Shown one piece after another: positions 47,016 through 57,589 of a stretch of DNA of 64,000 nucleotides (its first letter is position 1; each line of letters begins with the position of its first letter). Location: contig CAJINV010000005.1 in NCBI GenBank assembly GCA_905178155.1, positions 2,296,054 through 2,360,053 on the forward strand, in the 5' to 3' direction. The notes below the pieces were generated by a model. It was not told where the DNA came from and made no database searches. It saw only the letters and a program-made list of their open reading frames with translations. Origin of the DNA: Amoebophrya sp. A120 (taxonomy: Eukaryota > Sar > Dinophyceae > Syndiniales > Amoebophryaceae). The translations under genes and the position numbers were made by a program.

Positions 47016-50000
47016 ATGTCGTCTTCCGCTTCTACTCTGAAACCCCCCATTGTCATCGACACCGGCACGGGCGGCGTGAAAGCGGGGATTGCAGGCGACA
47101 AATTTCCCGCGCTCTATTTCCCGACTTGCGTCGCGCGGGCGAAAACACGGCTGGATCAGAACCACAACGGGGGCCCTCAAGGTCCTGGTGCGACGTCTCA
47201 ACTACCTCGGGTTGGGACAACGACGAGTGGCGGCTCCTCGTCTTCCAGTTCTTCGCCCGATTATGTGATGTACGAGAGCAAGACGGCCCTTTTCGCAAAG
47301 CTGCAGGCCTGTCCATGGATCAACCAGGAATTTTTGGAAGAGTTGAAGAAGTCGCATAGTGCCGATGATGAGGACGACAATTTGATGCCGCTAGAAGACC
47401 ACGAGGACGCGCCTGGTCGTCCTGGGGGACCGAGGAACAACGATGCCGTCTTTGGTGGAGCAGGGCCAGAACGTCCATCAGCACCCATGCCGATGAATGT
47501 CGACGGAAGTAGCGGAACATCACACAACTACTACACTGAGCAAAGCGACCCGCGCGTGGCACCCGGGCAGAAAATAAGGAACACGTCAAATAACCCTGCG
47601 TCGGTGTCTCATTTGATGAATCGACTGAGTTTGAAGACGCCCGATTCCGAGCTGAACGACCCACAGAATATGCTGGTGCATGTGGGCAGCGGCGGCGGTA
47701 CTATGACTTCGAGCGGTGCAGCGGGTGGACGCGAAGACGGCGGACGCGATGATGAGCAGGAAGATCTTCGTAGCCGCGAGGACCACATGGACGTGGAGCA
47801 TCAGAACGAGCAAGAGGAAAATAACGCTGGACCACAATTACAGGCTGCTGCGGACGAGGAAACAAGCAAGATCATCATTGGTCCGCGGCTGTGGTCGTCC
47901 CGGTGGCACTCGTTGAACACGCACGACTTGAGCTACCCGATGAAGTATCAAATGCAAAAATGTCTGGGTCTGGAAGATTTCTAGATTTGTCATGCATATT
48001 TTCCATGAGCCTTGATGTCTGTGATGCATGCCGTAGCATCACAGATTTTGAAGGGGCTTTGCGATACCTCTACCGCATGAGAAATGCCCTCTCCACGTAG
48101 GACACACAAACCCGACCCCTCTTGCTGGTCATGCAATACAAATTTTTTTAGAATCCACAAACAGGATCACAAGTTACGACCTTCCAGACCCAGACATATT
48201 TTCATATGATATGAAGGAGGGCCAGGTGGACAACTGGGACGACCTGGAGATATCGTAAAGAAAAATCCCCCCTCCCCATATTGAAAACGCATCCGTCTGA
48301 TAATTTGTGATGCACATTTGTGGCCTCAAATCTTGTCTGTCTTGCAAGAAGGCAAGTCCAGAGAGCCCCCTGCATTTTGCAGGCGGTTTGTGATGCTGTT
48401 GGGCTTAGAGCATACACCTGTGTCATGCTAGGCGCCTACGCCAAAACCTCTCGGCCGAGGCTTGACATATGCCTGCAGTCCTCTACTGCAAGACAGATCT
48501 GATTTGTGTACGGAAATCCAGCATCAGAAACTTCGTTTCGATATGGGGAGGGGGGATTTTTCCTTCTGATAGGAGAAGCTCTGGGACTACTGCTTCCACG
48601 AGCTGGGCATCGACCCCAGCGAGCACACCATCGTCCTCACGGAGCCGGTGCTGAACAACCACAAAAAGCGCGAAACCTATCAAGTGCAAAAGTGTCTGGG
48701 TCTGGAAGGTTACCAGGTTTGCGTTTGTCATGCATATTTTGCATGACCCAGGATTGTTTGTGATGTATGCCCTACCATCACAGATTTTCAGAACCCTTCC
48801 TGATGCCTATCCCGCATGACAAACGCCCTCGTCCCCGCGTAGCACAAACTGGGCTCCTCTTGCTGGTCATGCAATACAGATTGCTTTAGATTCCAAAGTT
48901 TGCATCACAAGTTCCAACCTTCCAGACATCCAGGGATATTTGCAATGCATAAAACCATGGTGGAGATGATGTTCGAGCGGTACGGGTTTAAATATCCTGA
49001 GTAAAAACGTCCCCACACCAGAGTTGTCATGCAGATGCGCAATGACAGGAACATTTGTAATGCGCAGCTCCATGAGAGGAATTTCCAGTCGTGTTTTGGA
49101 ATTTGTAATGCTGTAAACAGGATGTGAGAATGGCTTTCTCATGCAGCTTATCTTGCCAATCAGCACTACACTGCAGAGGGAAACTTGTCATGCACAGCTC
49201 CCAAAACTTGGAGGTTTGTGTTGCTAGATTCCCATCTTGACTATGGGGTGGGGACGTTTTTGCTTAGGATACTAAAGCTGTGAACATCAGCGTCCAAGGG
49301 GTCCTGTCGCTCTACAGCGAGGGCATGCGGACCGGGGTGGTCGTAGACAGCGGGGACGGGTGCACGCACATTGTCCCGGTCTACGACGGCTTCGTGCAGC
49401 CGGCACTGGTCTATCCAAGAAAAAAAACGTTGTTAATAGTGTAAACTTGTGATGCGCAACATTCAAGCTGATTGCGTCTGTCATGCTTGGCATGCATCGC
49501 AGGGCTCATTCAATGGCGTTTTCGCGTAGTATCTGCGCATGACAGGTTTTTGCTGTCATGCGAGAGATATTTGTCATGCTAATCTTCCAAGAAAGTTACA
49601 CAATGTTTTTTCTTGGATATGGTCCAGCGCATGAACATTGGTGGGCGGCACGTGACGCAGCAGCTCCAGCAGCTACTAACCCGGAACAACCTGGACGTGT
49701 TTGGCGCGTTCTCCAGCCCGGTGCTGCAGGAGCTGAAGGAAAACAGCTGTTACATGGCGTACGACCTCGAGAAGGAAATGCAACTGCACCAGAACACCAC
49801 CGCCATCGAGCAGGTCGTCGCGTTGTATGACCACCGGACCAGCAACGCGCTCATATGTTGGGACGCTCAAACGTTACAATGATTGATCGTTGTCGCATTA
49901 TTTTGTATTGTGCAAGAAGACTAGCAAAAGCGAAATGGGAGAGCTTGGGCGTGGTTTATCGCTGTTTAGCGGGTCGAGCGCAACTTGTCATGCGAAGCAG

Positions 50001-50999
50001 CTTGATTGGGTTGGGGGCTGAACCTGATGCTGATTCTGCGTGACAAATCATATAAGAACAGCGACCAATGTAGTAACGTTTGACTATGCCATAGCTCACC
50101 CGGGTGCGCGTAGGCGAGGAAAGGTTTCTGGCGCCGGAGATTTTGATGAATCCACGGATGTATCAGGTATGAAGATTGTGTGTGGTTTTTGTATTCCGTG
50201 TTATGCACGCACCCTCCCGGAGCAGGACAGATCAGCATCAGTGTATTTATATATAGTAAGTAGATGCATTACACTAGCAGCCTGATATTGGGTACTGTGC
50301 ATGACAATTCGCAATATCCAGGAAATGAACTTCGATTACGGGCACCAAAACGCGGGCGTCGCGGAGTTTTTGTACCAAACGGTGATGGACGCCGACGTGG
50401 ACCTTCGCCGGACGTACTTCAGCGCCATTCTCTATCCTAGGAAAAAACGGCTTCACTGTAGTAAACTTGTTGAGAAAGATGAAGATGAACAGGAAAGAAC
50501 TACAGCAGGGAGAAGGCCACGACAGCACACGAGGACTTGTTGTCTTGCTACAAATTATCCATCAAAACAGCGCAGCTGTTTTTCTGCCCCTGTATTTCCC
50601 CATTGGTAGGGAGGCATGCTGGCAGTTTTTTTTTTCTATAAATCACGAAAAACAAACTAACTTGGCATGCGAGAAGTGGTGTTGCAGCAAATCTATCATC
50701 GCAGTGAAGAAACTGTTTTTTCGTGCGATATCTTTTTGTCCGGGGGCAATACGCTCTTCCCAGGGTTCAAGTCCCGCCTGGACCGGGAATTGCGGCAGCT
50801 CTACAAGGACCGCGTTGGCGGCCGCATGGTGTTCAAGGTCGAGGATCCGGCGCGGCGGAAATTTGCGGTCTTTCTAGGCGCCAGTTTCCTGGCGGAAACT
50901 GCCTACTGTGGAAACGACTACAGTAGGTTTTTGAATCAGGCCGAGTACGAAGAAGGCGGCGCCGCGGGCATTCACAGCTACTGCATGCCGCAATCGTGA
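47016..50999 (+). CDS. ARP2: Actin-related protein 2-like (ARP2), with a long N-terminal insert
   Basis: Nine exons: 47016-47945, 48217-48250, 48577-48677, 48957-48992, 49277-49411, 49625-49853, 50099-50166, 50322-50432 and 50736-50999, 635 residues. The fold starts with [20 protein letters not shown]. After a low-complexity insert of about 260 residues it resumes with [20 protein letters not shown], then [75 protein letters not shown] and [27 protein letters not shown] and EDPARRK fit ARP2 better than actin or ARP3. ARP2 is a core of the Arp2/3 complex that nucleates branched actin. Seven of eight introns are introners; intron 50167-50321 is GT-AG (GTATGA...CCAG). Usual ARP2 is about 390 residues, so the insert is the oddity. 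A divergent actin-like protein remains possible. Confidence 0.82.
47946..48211. mobile_element. Introner, family A (ARP2 intron 1)
   Basis: 266 bp. TSD TGAAG (47941-47945, 48212-48216). TIR TATCAAATGCAAAAATGTCT and complement. Removal joins LSYPMK to [11 protein letters not shown]. Confidence 0.92.
48251..48571. mobile_element. Introner, family B (ARP2 intron 2)
   Basis: 321 bp, the same length as the family B copy in RPC2. TSD GGAGA (48246-48250, 48572-48576). TIR AAAAATCCCCCCTCCCCATA left, TATGGGGAGGGGGGATTTTT right. Removal joins DDLE to KLWDYCF. Confidence 0.92.
48678..48951. mobile_element. Introner, family A (ARP2 intron 3)
   Basis: 274 bp. TSD AAACC (48673-48677, 48952-48956). TIR begins TATCAAGTGCAAAAGTGTCT; the right TIR carries a small rearrangement (CCAGACATCCAGG). 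Removal joins KKRET to [11 protein letters not shown]. Confidence 0.9.
48993..49271. mobile_element. Introner, family C (ARP2 intron 4)
   Basis: 279 bp. TSD TTAAA (48988-48992) and CTAAA (49272-49276), one mismatch. TIR TATCCTGAGTAAAAACGTCC left and its complement right. Removal joins RYGFK to AVNISVQGV; the preceding exon is only 36 nt. Confidence 0.9.
49412..49619. mobile_element. Introner, family E (ARP2 intron 5)
   Basis: 208 bp. TSD TGGTC (49407-49411, 49620-49624). TIR TATCCAAGAAAAAA and complement TTTTTTCTTGGATA. Removal joins QPALV to [10 protein letters not shown]. Confidence 0.9.
49854..50093. mobile_element. Introner, family F (ARP2 intron 6)
   Basis: 240 bp. TSD GCTCA (49849-49853, 50094-50098). 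TIR pairs GCTCAAACGTTACAATG at the left with GTAGTAACGTTTGACTATGC at the right. Removal joins TSNAL to [10 protein letters not shown]. Confidence 0.85.
50433..50730. mobile_element. Introner, family E-like (ARP2 intron 8)
   Basis: 298 bp. TIR TATCCTAGGAAAAAACGG left; the complement of the right end reads TATCGCACGAAAAAACAG. The 5-bp duplication is not clean (TTCTC against TCTTT). Cutting at 50433-50735 gives FSAIL joined to [11 protein letters not shown], the expected actin-fold sequence. Confidence 0.8.
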
Positions 51000-51700
51000 A
51001 GACGTGACTCGCTCATGTACTTACATCGATGAATAATAGAGGGCGACGCGCACGCACTTTGTTTTTTGTCAATCAAGGACCTAGTTTATTCCTCTGGTCG
51101 CCAATCCACCACAAGGCAACAATGGCGACGCAGCTGTCCAAATAAAGTGCCTCTTCTCGTATTAATTCTACGTGCAGCACTTTTTCGGCGCAAATACGTA
51201 CAACAGTGAAGACGTAAGTCCGCTCATTGCGCCGGCCGTGTGTTCTCTCTAAGCAGTGCGTACTAAAAGCAACTTGGACATATACAATAAACTGAGATAG
51301 AAATAAATCAGGAACAGCTCATCTTCGTGGACCAGATCGCCATCGCTATAGATCGTGCGTAGGGTCGTGGTCAGCACCAACAGTTACAGTTTCAGCGAGG
51401 CCAAGACGCAGGTCATCAAGTTCCGATAAAATGTAAGGGTCATCGTGAGTGGGGGGTTTTCGTGTTTCGTCGGTATCCAAGAACTTCGAAATCGTCATCG
51501 TCTTCATCTTGATACTGTCGCTGGGAATTTTTATCGTTGAACGACAAGGAGAGTCGTACTCGTATGTTTCAACGTATTCTGATCCTTTCGTCGTGGGCGA
51601 CCTTGTTTGTCAATTTGGAATAAGTTTTAGATTTAGTATTTGCTTGTGTAAAACTACCTGACACCAGTCCCCTTTCCCTCACGAGACGTGTGCGAAGAGC
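51000..51700. other. Intergenic, 0.7 kb
   Basis: Nothing recognisable; AT-rich, with AATAAA-like motifs near 51030, 51142 and 51288. Confidence 0.45.
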
Positions 51701-53374
51701 ATGGGCGGCGTCTGCAACGATTTTCCGTTTTCGCAGCGACGCGGTCGCGTTTTTCCTCACCCCGCTTCCAGCTCGATGGTCCACTTTCGAAACAAGGTTG
51801 ATGTCTTGCGCAGTCCACCGCACCACGTCCTTGTTGGCCTGCTGCTCCTAGGTGCTACAACTACGAGCAACACGACACCAGGGACGATCCAGGTCGCAAG
51901 TGCGCTAAATGTTGTGATGGATCTGTCGGAAGCCAAGGGCACGGCGTCGATGTTGGCCACGAAAGAGGAGAAGGAGGTTGTGCAGCACACACTGCAGGAA
52001 GAAGAGCGAGAGGAGGTCGTGGAGAACAAACATGCGCAGGAAAACGAGAAGGAACTGGCGACGCAATCCGAATCGACGAAGCCGGATCAACATGACAGCA
52101 GTGCGGTGGCTCCTTCACAACCAGGACCCGTCGCGGCGACCACTGACGCCGTCGTGAGCTCGGGAAGGTTGTTCGGAGAGGGCGGCGAAACGACGCTGGA
52201 GCCAAGCAAGTTGCAGTCCTACCTCCCAGACCCGACGAAGCGACGGAAGTTTGAAATGCGGCGGACGAAGAATTGGTCACCGAGTACGAGCATCAACGAT
52301 TACACCCTGTACGAGGCTGATTGTCTCGCTGAGCTGGCGGATCACTCACATTCTCCATCGGCCGAAGACGAAGCGACCTGCGAATGGTTGCGGATTCGGT
52401 CGGACGCCATCGGTGGTATCGATCCCACAAAGCTCAACTTTCACGTGATCATTCCCGCGCTCGCGTCCGAACAAAATCCGACTGCCGGCATCGTGATGTT
52501 CGTAATGCGTACGTTCGTTGCGCTCGACCTCGCTGTTGAGGAAAGGCTAAAACTACAACCACCGGAACAGAGCGCGGCCGCTTTTACTACCACCACGAAC
52601 CCGACAGCGACACAGAACGCCGAAACTCTGACCAGCGGGGATACGGCCCGCGCAAGTACTCCCTCGTCTTCTCCTACTCAGCCGCAGGTGCAACAACCTG
52701 CCCAGGCTACTGCTGACCTGGGGGTGCAACTGTTTGCACAGAGCATGCCCGTTTACGACTTTTGGTCGCTTCACCCGTCATTTGCGGGGCAGAAAGGAGC
52801 CCGCTCTGCGGACGCTATCGCCAGTAACAATCTGCTGGAGGACCTGCGCCCGCCCGGGGCCAGTACGTTTTACCGATTTGGTTTCCAGACCATTTCAGGC
52901 TGGCGATTGGGACAGCATGAGCTTACCGCCGACGAAGGTCTTTTTGTGCCCTACACCGCCAAAATGAATGCGCGCACGCTCGAGGGAGCAGAAGAGAAGG
53001 GCATTCGGGTCGAGCAGCAAATGCGGATGCACAACCCGGGAATGGCGAACCCGAACCTGCGCGGCGCGACGCCGCCGGGTGGCGACCAGACGCACCTGGG
53101 GGGCAAGCAGTTGGACTGGCGCTATCGTGTCCGCGTCGCCGGGCGCCTGGCGGACAGGAGAAAGCTGTCGAAGAGGTTCAGCGGGCTCGACCGTCCCACG
53201 TACGAGATCAAGGGACGGAAGAGGGCGTCCGACGGCCAGGAATCCGAAGGCGAGCTAGATGAGGAGGTCACGGCCGCGAAGATGGAGTACGTCGGCGGCC
53301 AAGACTGGACGAAGAATGTCGGATATCAAAGAGTGCTGAAAAAAGCCCCGGCTCCAGAATCGATGAAAATATAA
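51701..53374 (+). CDS. Unrecognised 557-residue protein with an N-terminal hydrophobic segment
   Basis: A single long frame from ATG 51701. Residues about 43-60 (HVLVGLLLLGAT) are hydrophobic and followed by Thr/Ser, so a signal peptide or anchor is possible, perhaps from the internal Met at 51776. A Glu-rich coiled stretch (EEKEVVQHTLQEEEREEVVE) and a Ser/Thr/Gln-rich linker (about residues 285-340) separate two folded-looking parts. These include KNWSPSTSINDYTLYEADCL, KLNFHVIIPALASEQNP, YDFWSLHPSFAGQKG, FYRFGFQTISGWRLGQHEL and WRYRVRVAGRLADRRKLS. No family is recognised. Codon use is like the neighbouring genes and no introner is present. Confidence 0.6.
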   Translation: MGGVCNDFPFSQRRGRVFPHPASSSMVHFRNKVDVLRSPPHHVLVGLLLLGATTTSNTTPGTIQVASALNVVMDLSEAKGTASMLATKEEKEVVQHTLQEEEREEVVENKHAQENEKELATQSESTKPDQHDSSAVAPSQPGPVAATTDAVVSSGRLFGEGGETTLEPSKLQSYLPDPTKRRKFEMRRTKNWSPSTSINDYTLYEADCLAELADHSHSPSAEDEATCEWLRIRSDAIGGIDPTKLNFHVIIPALASEQNPTAGIVMFVMRTFVALDLAVEERLKLQPPEQSAAAFTTTTNPTATQNAETLTSGDTARASTPSSSPTQPQVQQPAQATADLGVQLFAQSMPVYDFWSLHPSFAGQKGARSADAIASNNLLEDLRPPGASTFYRFGFQTISGWRLGQHELTADEGLFVPYTAKMNARTLEGAEEKGIRVEQQMRMHNPGMANPNLRGATPPGGDQTHLGGKQLDWRYRVRVAGRLADRRKLSKRFSGLDRPTYEIKGRKRASDGQESEGELDEEVTAAKMEYVGGQDWTKNVGYQRVLKKAPAPESMKI

Positions 53375-53472
53375 ATAGTGAGACTTTGCAGTGCGAAATA
53401 ACGGAAATAGACTATACTTCTGAAAAGAGGTACTGCGATGGCAGGACTTCCACTTCTTATGCGAATTTCATT

Positions 53473-53856
53473 ATCGATCCTTGTATGTCGCTATCGATAT
53501 CGTCTTTCGTGCCCCGAGTGAGCTTCTCCTTGCCTTCTCCCTCCTATTCCCATTTTCCTTTCTTTAAGCACGTTGTTTTCGTGGTTTTATGGTCGGTGAA
53601 CCGGTACCCCTGTCCGCCATAAATTTCTATGTCACGTTAAACAAGCGAGCACTCCCTTACACTTTCTCTTCCTTCTGCTTCATAGGGCAGCGAGACTGTG
53701 TTCGGTGAGACGGCAGGGGCTGTAGTGCTATCCTCTTTTTCAATCCCGAGTGATTTTCGGTGCGCGGTTTTGTTGTTGCGAGTGAACCTGAGCTGTCCAA
53801 ATTCCTGTTTCTGTTCTCATGCAAAAAAGGCCATTTGCATGCTTCAAAAACTTCAA
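53473..53856 (+). mobile_element. Retroposon-like repeat, 5'-truncated copy (384 bp)
   Basis: It is flanked by an 18-bp direct repeat TCTTATGCGAATTTCATT (53455-53472, 53857-53874). The body matches the 3' part of the 29884-30719 copy, including ACAAGCGAGCACTCCCTTAC and GAGACGGCAGGGGCTGTAGT, and ends with the same CATTTGCATGCT and A-rich run. Confidence 0.75.
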
Positions 53857-53989
53857 TCTTATGCGAATTTCATTCATGAGCCATAGTCACATAGTATGAT
53901 TGGTATGATTCATCTAATACAACAAGCGTTGTGCCAGTGCCACGGGCTCTTCTCAGCTTGATAGCGAAGAATGGCACTTTGGAGGCTGG

Positions 53990-54266
53990 TATGCAGTGCA
54001 AATATGCCTGGGTGTGGAAAGTTGTAGTTATGCAAATTTTATGATACAACAGTACAGCAACACAAGATCAAGAGCCTCCAATTCCAACACACGCATAACA
54101 AGTTTTTGAGTTACGCCAGATGCCGATCGCGTTTTGGCATGAGAAACAAGTACAATAGAACTGTTGCACTGTTGCGCCGTACACTGGACAGATATTTCGG
54201 TCCTCTTATCAGCCAAGCTTGACAAGGCTGGCAAGTTTCCAAACCCAGATGTGCTTGCAGTGAATA
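53990..54266. mobile_element. Divergent introner, family A-like
   Basis: 277 bp. TSD GCTGG (53985-53989, 54267-54271). TIR TATGCAGTGCAAATATGCCT left; right end AGATGTGCTTGCAGTGAATA. The GTCTGGGTCTGG core is altered (GCCTGGGTGTGG), suggesting age. Confidence 0.8.
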
Positions 54267-54316
54267 GCTGGAAGCAGATCATCACTATCGAGCCCGGACA
54301 CGACCCGGTAACCATT

Positions 54317-54863
54317 TATCTTGGGTGAAAGCGTACCCACCACCCTTAGTCAATCTGAAATTTGGGACGCGCGCATGACAAAGTTGTATGGTCCATTGCG
54401 CAGTCGTGATCGCATCGATCAGAAATCCGTTGTCTTATGCTTTCCAAATTCCAATAGAATTTAGAAAATGCCTTCGATGGGGAGCCGCGTGAGACATGTC
54501 CGAAACATGCTACATTTGCATGTTTAGGGAGTTAGGTAATTTCCAGTAGAAGTGCTAGTAGATTTGCATTTTGACAGATTTGCATGTGTACAAATAAAGG
54601 CTTCCCTGGGTGGCCGCCATCTGCGGCCGTTCGTACATGGGGAGGCAGAGGGCGCCGCACTTCTGTTTATCAATCAATCAATCGTTCTCATCTAAAGGAT
54701 CTTGGGAGGCGATGAGAGCAGGTTCTGCGCCTCTGCTCTAAGCTTGTTTCCTTCACTTGCCACAGAAGGGGGACTTCTTAACTTATGAAGAAACCTAGAA
54801 CAAAGTAACTAGTAAAGCTCGATTAAATTTTGGGCGGTGGGTTCTATGCTTTTACTCCGGATA
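54317..54863. mobile_element. Divergent, enlarged introner, family C-like
   Basis: 547 bp, about twice the usual size. TSD CCATT (54312-54316, 54864-54868). TIR TATCTTGGGTGAAAGCGTAC left; the complement of the right end is TATCCGGAGTAAAAGCATAG. Internal sequence is unlike the compact family C copies. Confidence 0.75.
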
Positions 54864-54943
54864 CCATTGCCGCTATGTGCGCGCTGAAAGAAAACGAGAA
54901 CGTCAGGGCCAACTGGATCCAGTTATCGCATAGCGAAGTATGA

Positions 54944-55994
54944 TGTAGCATATCATACATGTGATGCGATCGCAATAAAGAATGAATAAAATAAATACAA
55001 GTGCATGTACGGTCGTTTCCTCCATATGCGGGACACCAAAAGTTCATGTTTGAGGCTGAGTGGTGTTGAATTGAATGCTGACTGATTTTGTTGAGGTTAG
55101 AAAGTGTTGTGTATCGTGGCGCTTCGCCGTCGTTTCAGTGTTCAGGGAACGGTGCATTTTTACTCATCATGATATGTTACTTGCTCTTTGTTGTGTCATA
55201 TCGGCGAAACGAAAACGGTGTCCTTGGTTTTGCTGCTGGGTATGCCACCCTTCCGGTTGTGGCGGTACCAATTGTCACGTGTTTCCACCTCAACATGTCG
55301 ATGTGAGCCAATTTATTGAGCATTGTTCGACACCAGCATCTCGTGATTTCAGCTGCGTGACAGAGCAATATCATGAGCATGACCGCTGCGGCGCAGAGAG
55401 CGCATGTGCCTAGAATGAAAGATGATGATGATAGTTTTCATTTTGTGGTGGGGACTCTTTTCATCATGATCAAGCATTGCGGCGACGGCGGCGTTGTCTC
55501 GCTGAAATGCATGCCACGAACCCCTCCCTTTTGATCCCTGAATGTCGTTGCGGGTGGAGTACGTATGTTTTGTTTCTGTCTTTATGAAAATAAATGCAAT
55601 GTCAAGATAAAGATCAACTTTGCGAGATTTAGCCGCGCTGGTGGTCCGCTGCATGTGACAGAAGTGTAAGACTGTTCTTTGTACTTCAACACTCATCTGA
55701 CAAATTACGCGTAGAAAGAACTGTACTAAAGCATTTCATTGCGATGTACCTTGCTCATATCTGTCTTTCAACATCGCAGCGTGTTTTTCCTGAAGTTTCT
55801 ATGGTTTCTCTTTGCAACCGTCGTTTCATCATCGAGAAGATTTTACAGAAAAAAATCGTTGCTTTTGATTATTTTATCAGTTACAGCTTCTGTGCGATTG
55901 TCATTGTGATTCGAATTTCAGTTGTCCTATTTGGTTGTTGTGCTTCTACTTCGCGTAGAATGTAAAATTAAGATTAACTTTAAAACTTCTCAAC
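54944..55994. other. Intergenic, 1.05 kb, left flank of the copia insertion
   Basis: Short frames only; no conserved gene or RNA recognised. Ends in TCAAC, which is duplicated at 61859. Confidence 0.45.
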
Positions 55995-56347
55995 TGTTGG
56001 TCATGGAAATCGATCCCGCACACACGTAACACGATCGCCCCAAATGAAGCCTGTTCCATGATGAAAATGACTGAAGGTTCTGACTCAAATCGACCCCGTG
56101 ACATGCTGATGAAATAGCTAACTACGAAGCGGATCTAGACTCTGGAATGTGTTGACATCTGGTGAGAATGATGCGAGAATCTTGATGAACCTGATTGAAC
56201 CAAACCTACAGGATGTAACGCAGCAAGAGACTTGCGTCACTTGCTTGCTTACTTGCAATTGAGAGAACTCATTGAAAAGCTGTTGATAACGAGCTCAGTG
56301 GAGCAAGCGTGTGTAAGTGTGTGTGAGTGTTCTCAAGTCCACTAACA
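55995..56347 (+). repeat. 5' LTR of the copia element
   Basis: 353 bp, starting TGTTGGTCATGGAAATCG and ending CCACTAACA. It differs from the 3' LTR at three sites near its end. The region after it (from 56348) lacks the usual TGG of a primer-binding site, so the priming tRNA is unclear. Confidence 0.95.
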
Positions 56348-56403
56348 CTACGCTACGCCTTGAGACTCAAACTGGCTCTTCTAGTCAGATAAGTACTCAC
56401 AAA

Positions 56404-57589
56404 ATGGGCCAAGAGGCAAAGCTGGTTGAGAAGCTGCCCAGTGCGCAGGACTGGCGCATCTGGTATCGCGGAGTCACGAACGAGGTCTCGCGCCTCGGAC
56501 TCCAGGAGTACTGGGATAATCGTCTTGCTGGTAATCCTCCGGGGATTCCGCAGGCGAATATCGCTGGCAACAACGCGATCCGGGAGAAGTGGCGCGACCT
56601 GAAGGATGCCATCTACAAGTCGTGCACCGGGTCCGTGTCCACGTGGGTCAACACTCAGCACTACATCAACGACGACGCTGCGCAGCTGTTCATGCGTATT
56701 CGGGATGTTGGTCGCTTCAATGTTGCCTCCCGTGACCAGCAGCACATCAAGATAGACCTCCTCGATCGACGCCATGCATTTCGACAACCGCGACGCGCCG
56801 AAGGATGCTCCGACGTTCCTGGCCCAGATCCACGAGCTGACGGAGATGGCGCCGAGTGTCTACGTCCCGGAGCCCGGGCGTCCGGTCGAAGATCGTCATG
56901 TCAAGAACATTCTGGACAAGCTGCCCAAGATGTTCGCGTCGGCCTTCCGCCAGACCATCGACCGCTGCGTGGACGAGTCCGATCACATCACCCTCCAGGA
57001 GATCGGGAACCGTCTCGAGAAGAAGCTCGCGCAGTTGGTCAAGGAAGGTTCCTACAAGATCGAGAGTCCGTCCTTTGGCAAGGCCTTTCCGGTCATCGAG
57101 GAGAAGTCGAAGAAGAAGAAGGGAAACAAACGTCAGAGAGACGATGATGATGAGGAGCCGGACTCCGCTGATGATGGTCAAAATGCTGCTTCTGGCAAGG
57201 TGTTCTCGGCGAAAGCCTTGAAACGCATGAAAGCCAAATTACGCAAGCAGACCGAAGCGAGTGTCCTGGCTGCCCATGGCCTGCCCCCGAAGTCTAACGC
57301 TAAGGGTGGAAGTGGCCAGAAAGGTGGCGGCAAGACTGGTCGGAACCAGAGCACTCCCTACAACACTGTGACCAAACCCAAATGTTGGATCTGTGGCAAG
57401 GAAAACCATAAGGCTGACCGTTGCCGCTGGAATCCTAACAATCAAGGGAAAGGTCAGTGGGGTGGTGTCTGGGGAAACCAGCAGCCGCAGTTTTGTCCGC
57501 CGGTGAACCAGAACCAGATGAACATGCAGAATCAAGGGCCGGGAGCCGGTGGAAAGCAGGGTGGTTGGGTCTGGCAAGGTCCAGCCTGA
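56404..57589 (+). pseudogene. Copia gag with a 4-bp duplication frameshift and zinc knuckle
   Basis: The frame opens at ATG 56404 (MGQEAKLVEKLPSAQDWRIW) and shifts at a tandem TCGA (56762-56769). With one TCGA the sequence would read through LLDAMHFDNRDAP, and the rest continues in the other frame to 57589. The C-terminal part has a Lys/Asp-rich segment and one CCHC zinc knuckle (CWICGKENHKADRC). Gag packages the element RNA into virus-like particles. With the shift, this copy should not make full-length Gag unless a ribosomal frameshift compensates. Confidence 0.8.

Larger units (their letters stand above)
53918..54943 (+). pseudogene. Gene remnant carrying two divergent introners
   Basis: Removing the two introner-like elements (53990-54266 and 54317-54863) gives one open frame reading SEEWHFGGW, KQIITIEPGHDPVTI, AAMCALKENENVRANWIQ and ending LSHSEV at 54941-54943. 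The upstream limit is unclear: the frame is open from 53918, and CTTCTCAG at 53949-53956 may be an acceptor. No upstream exons could be placed, and a retroposon copy lies just upstream, so this is probably the surviving 3' end of a gene. The product is not recognised. Confidence 0.45.
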
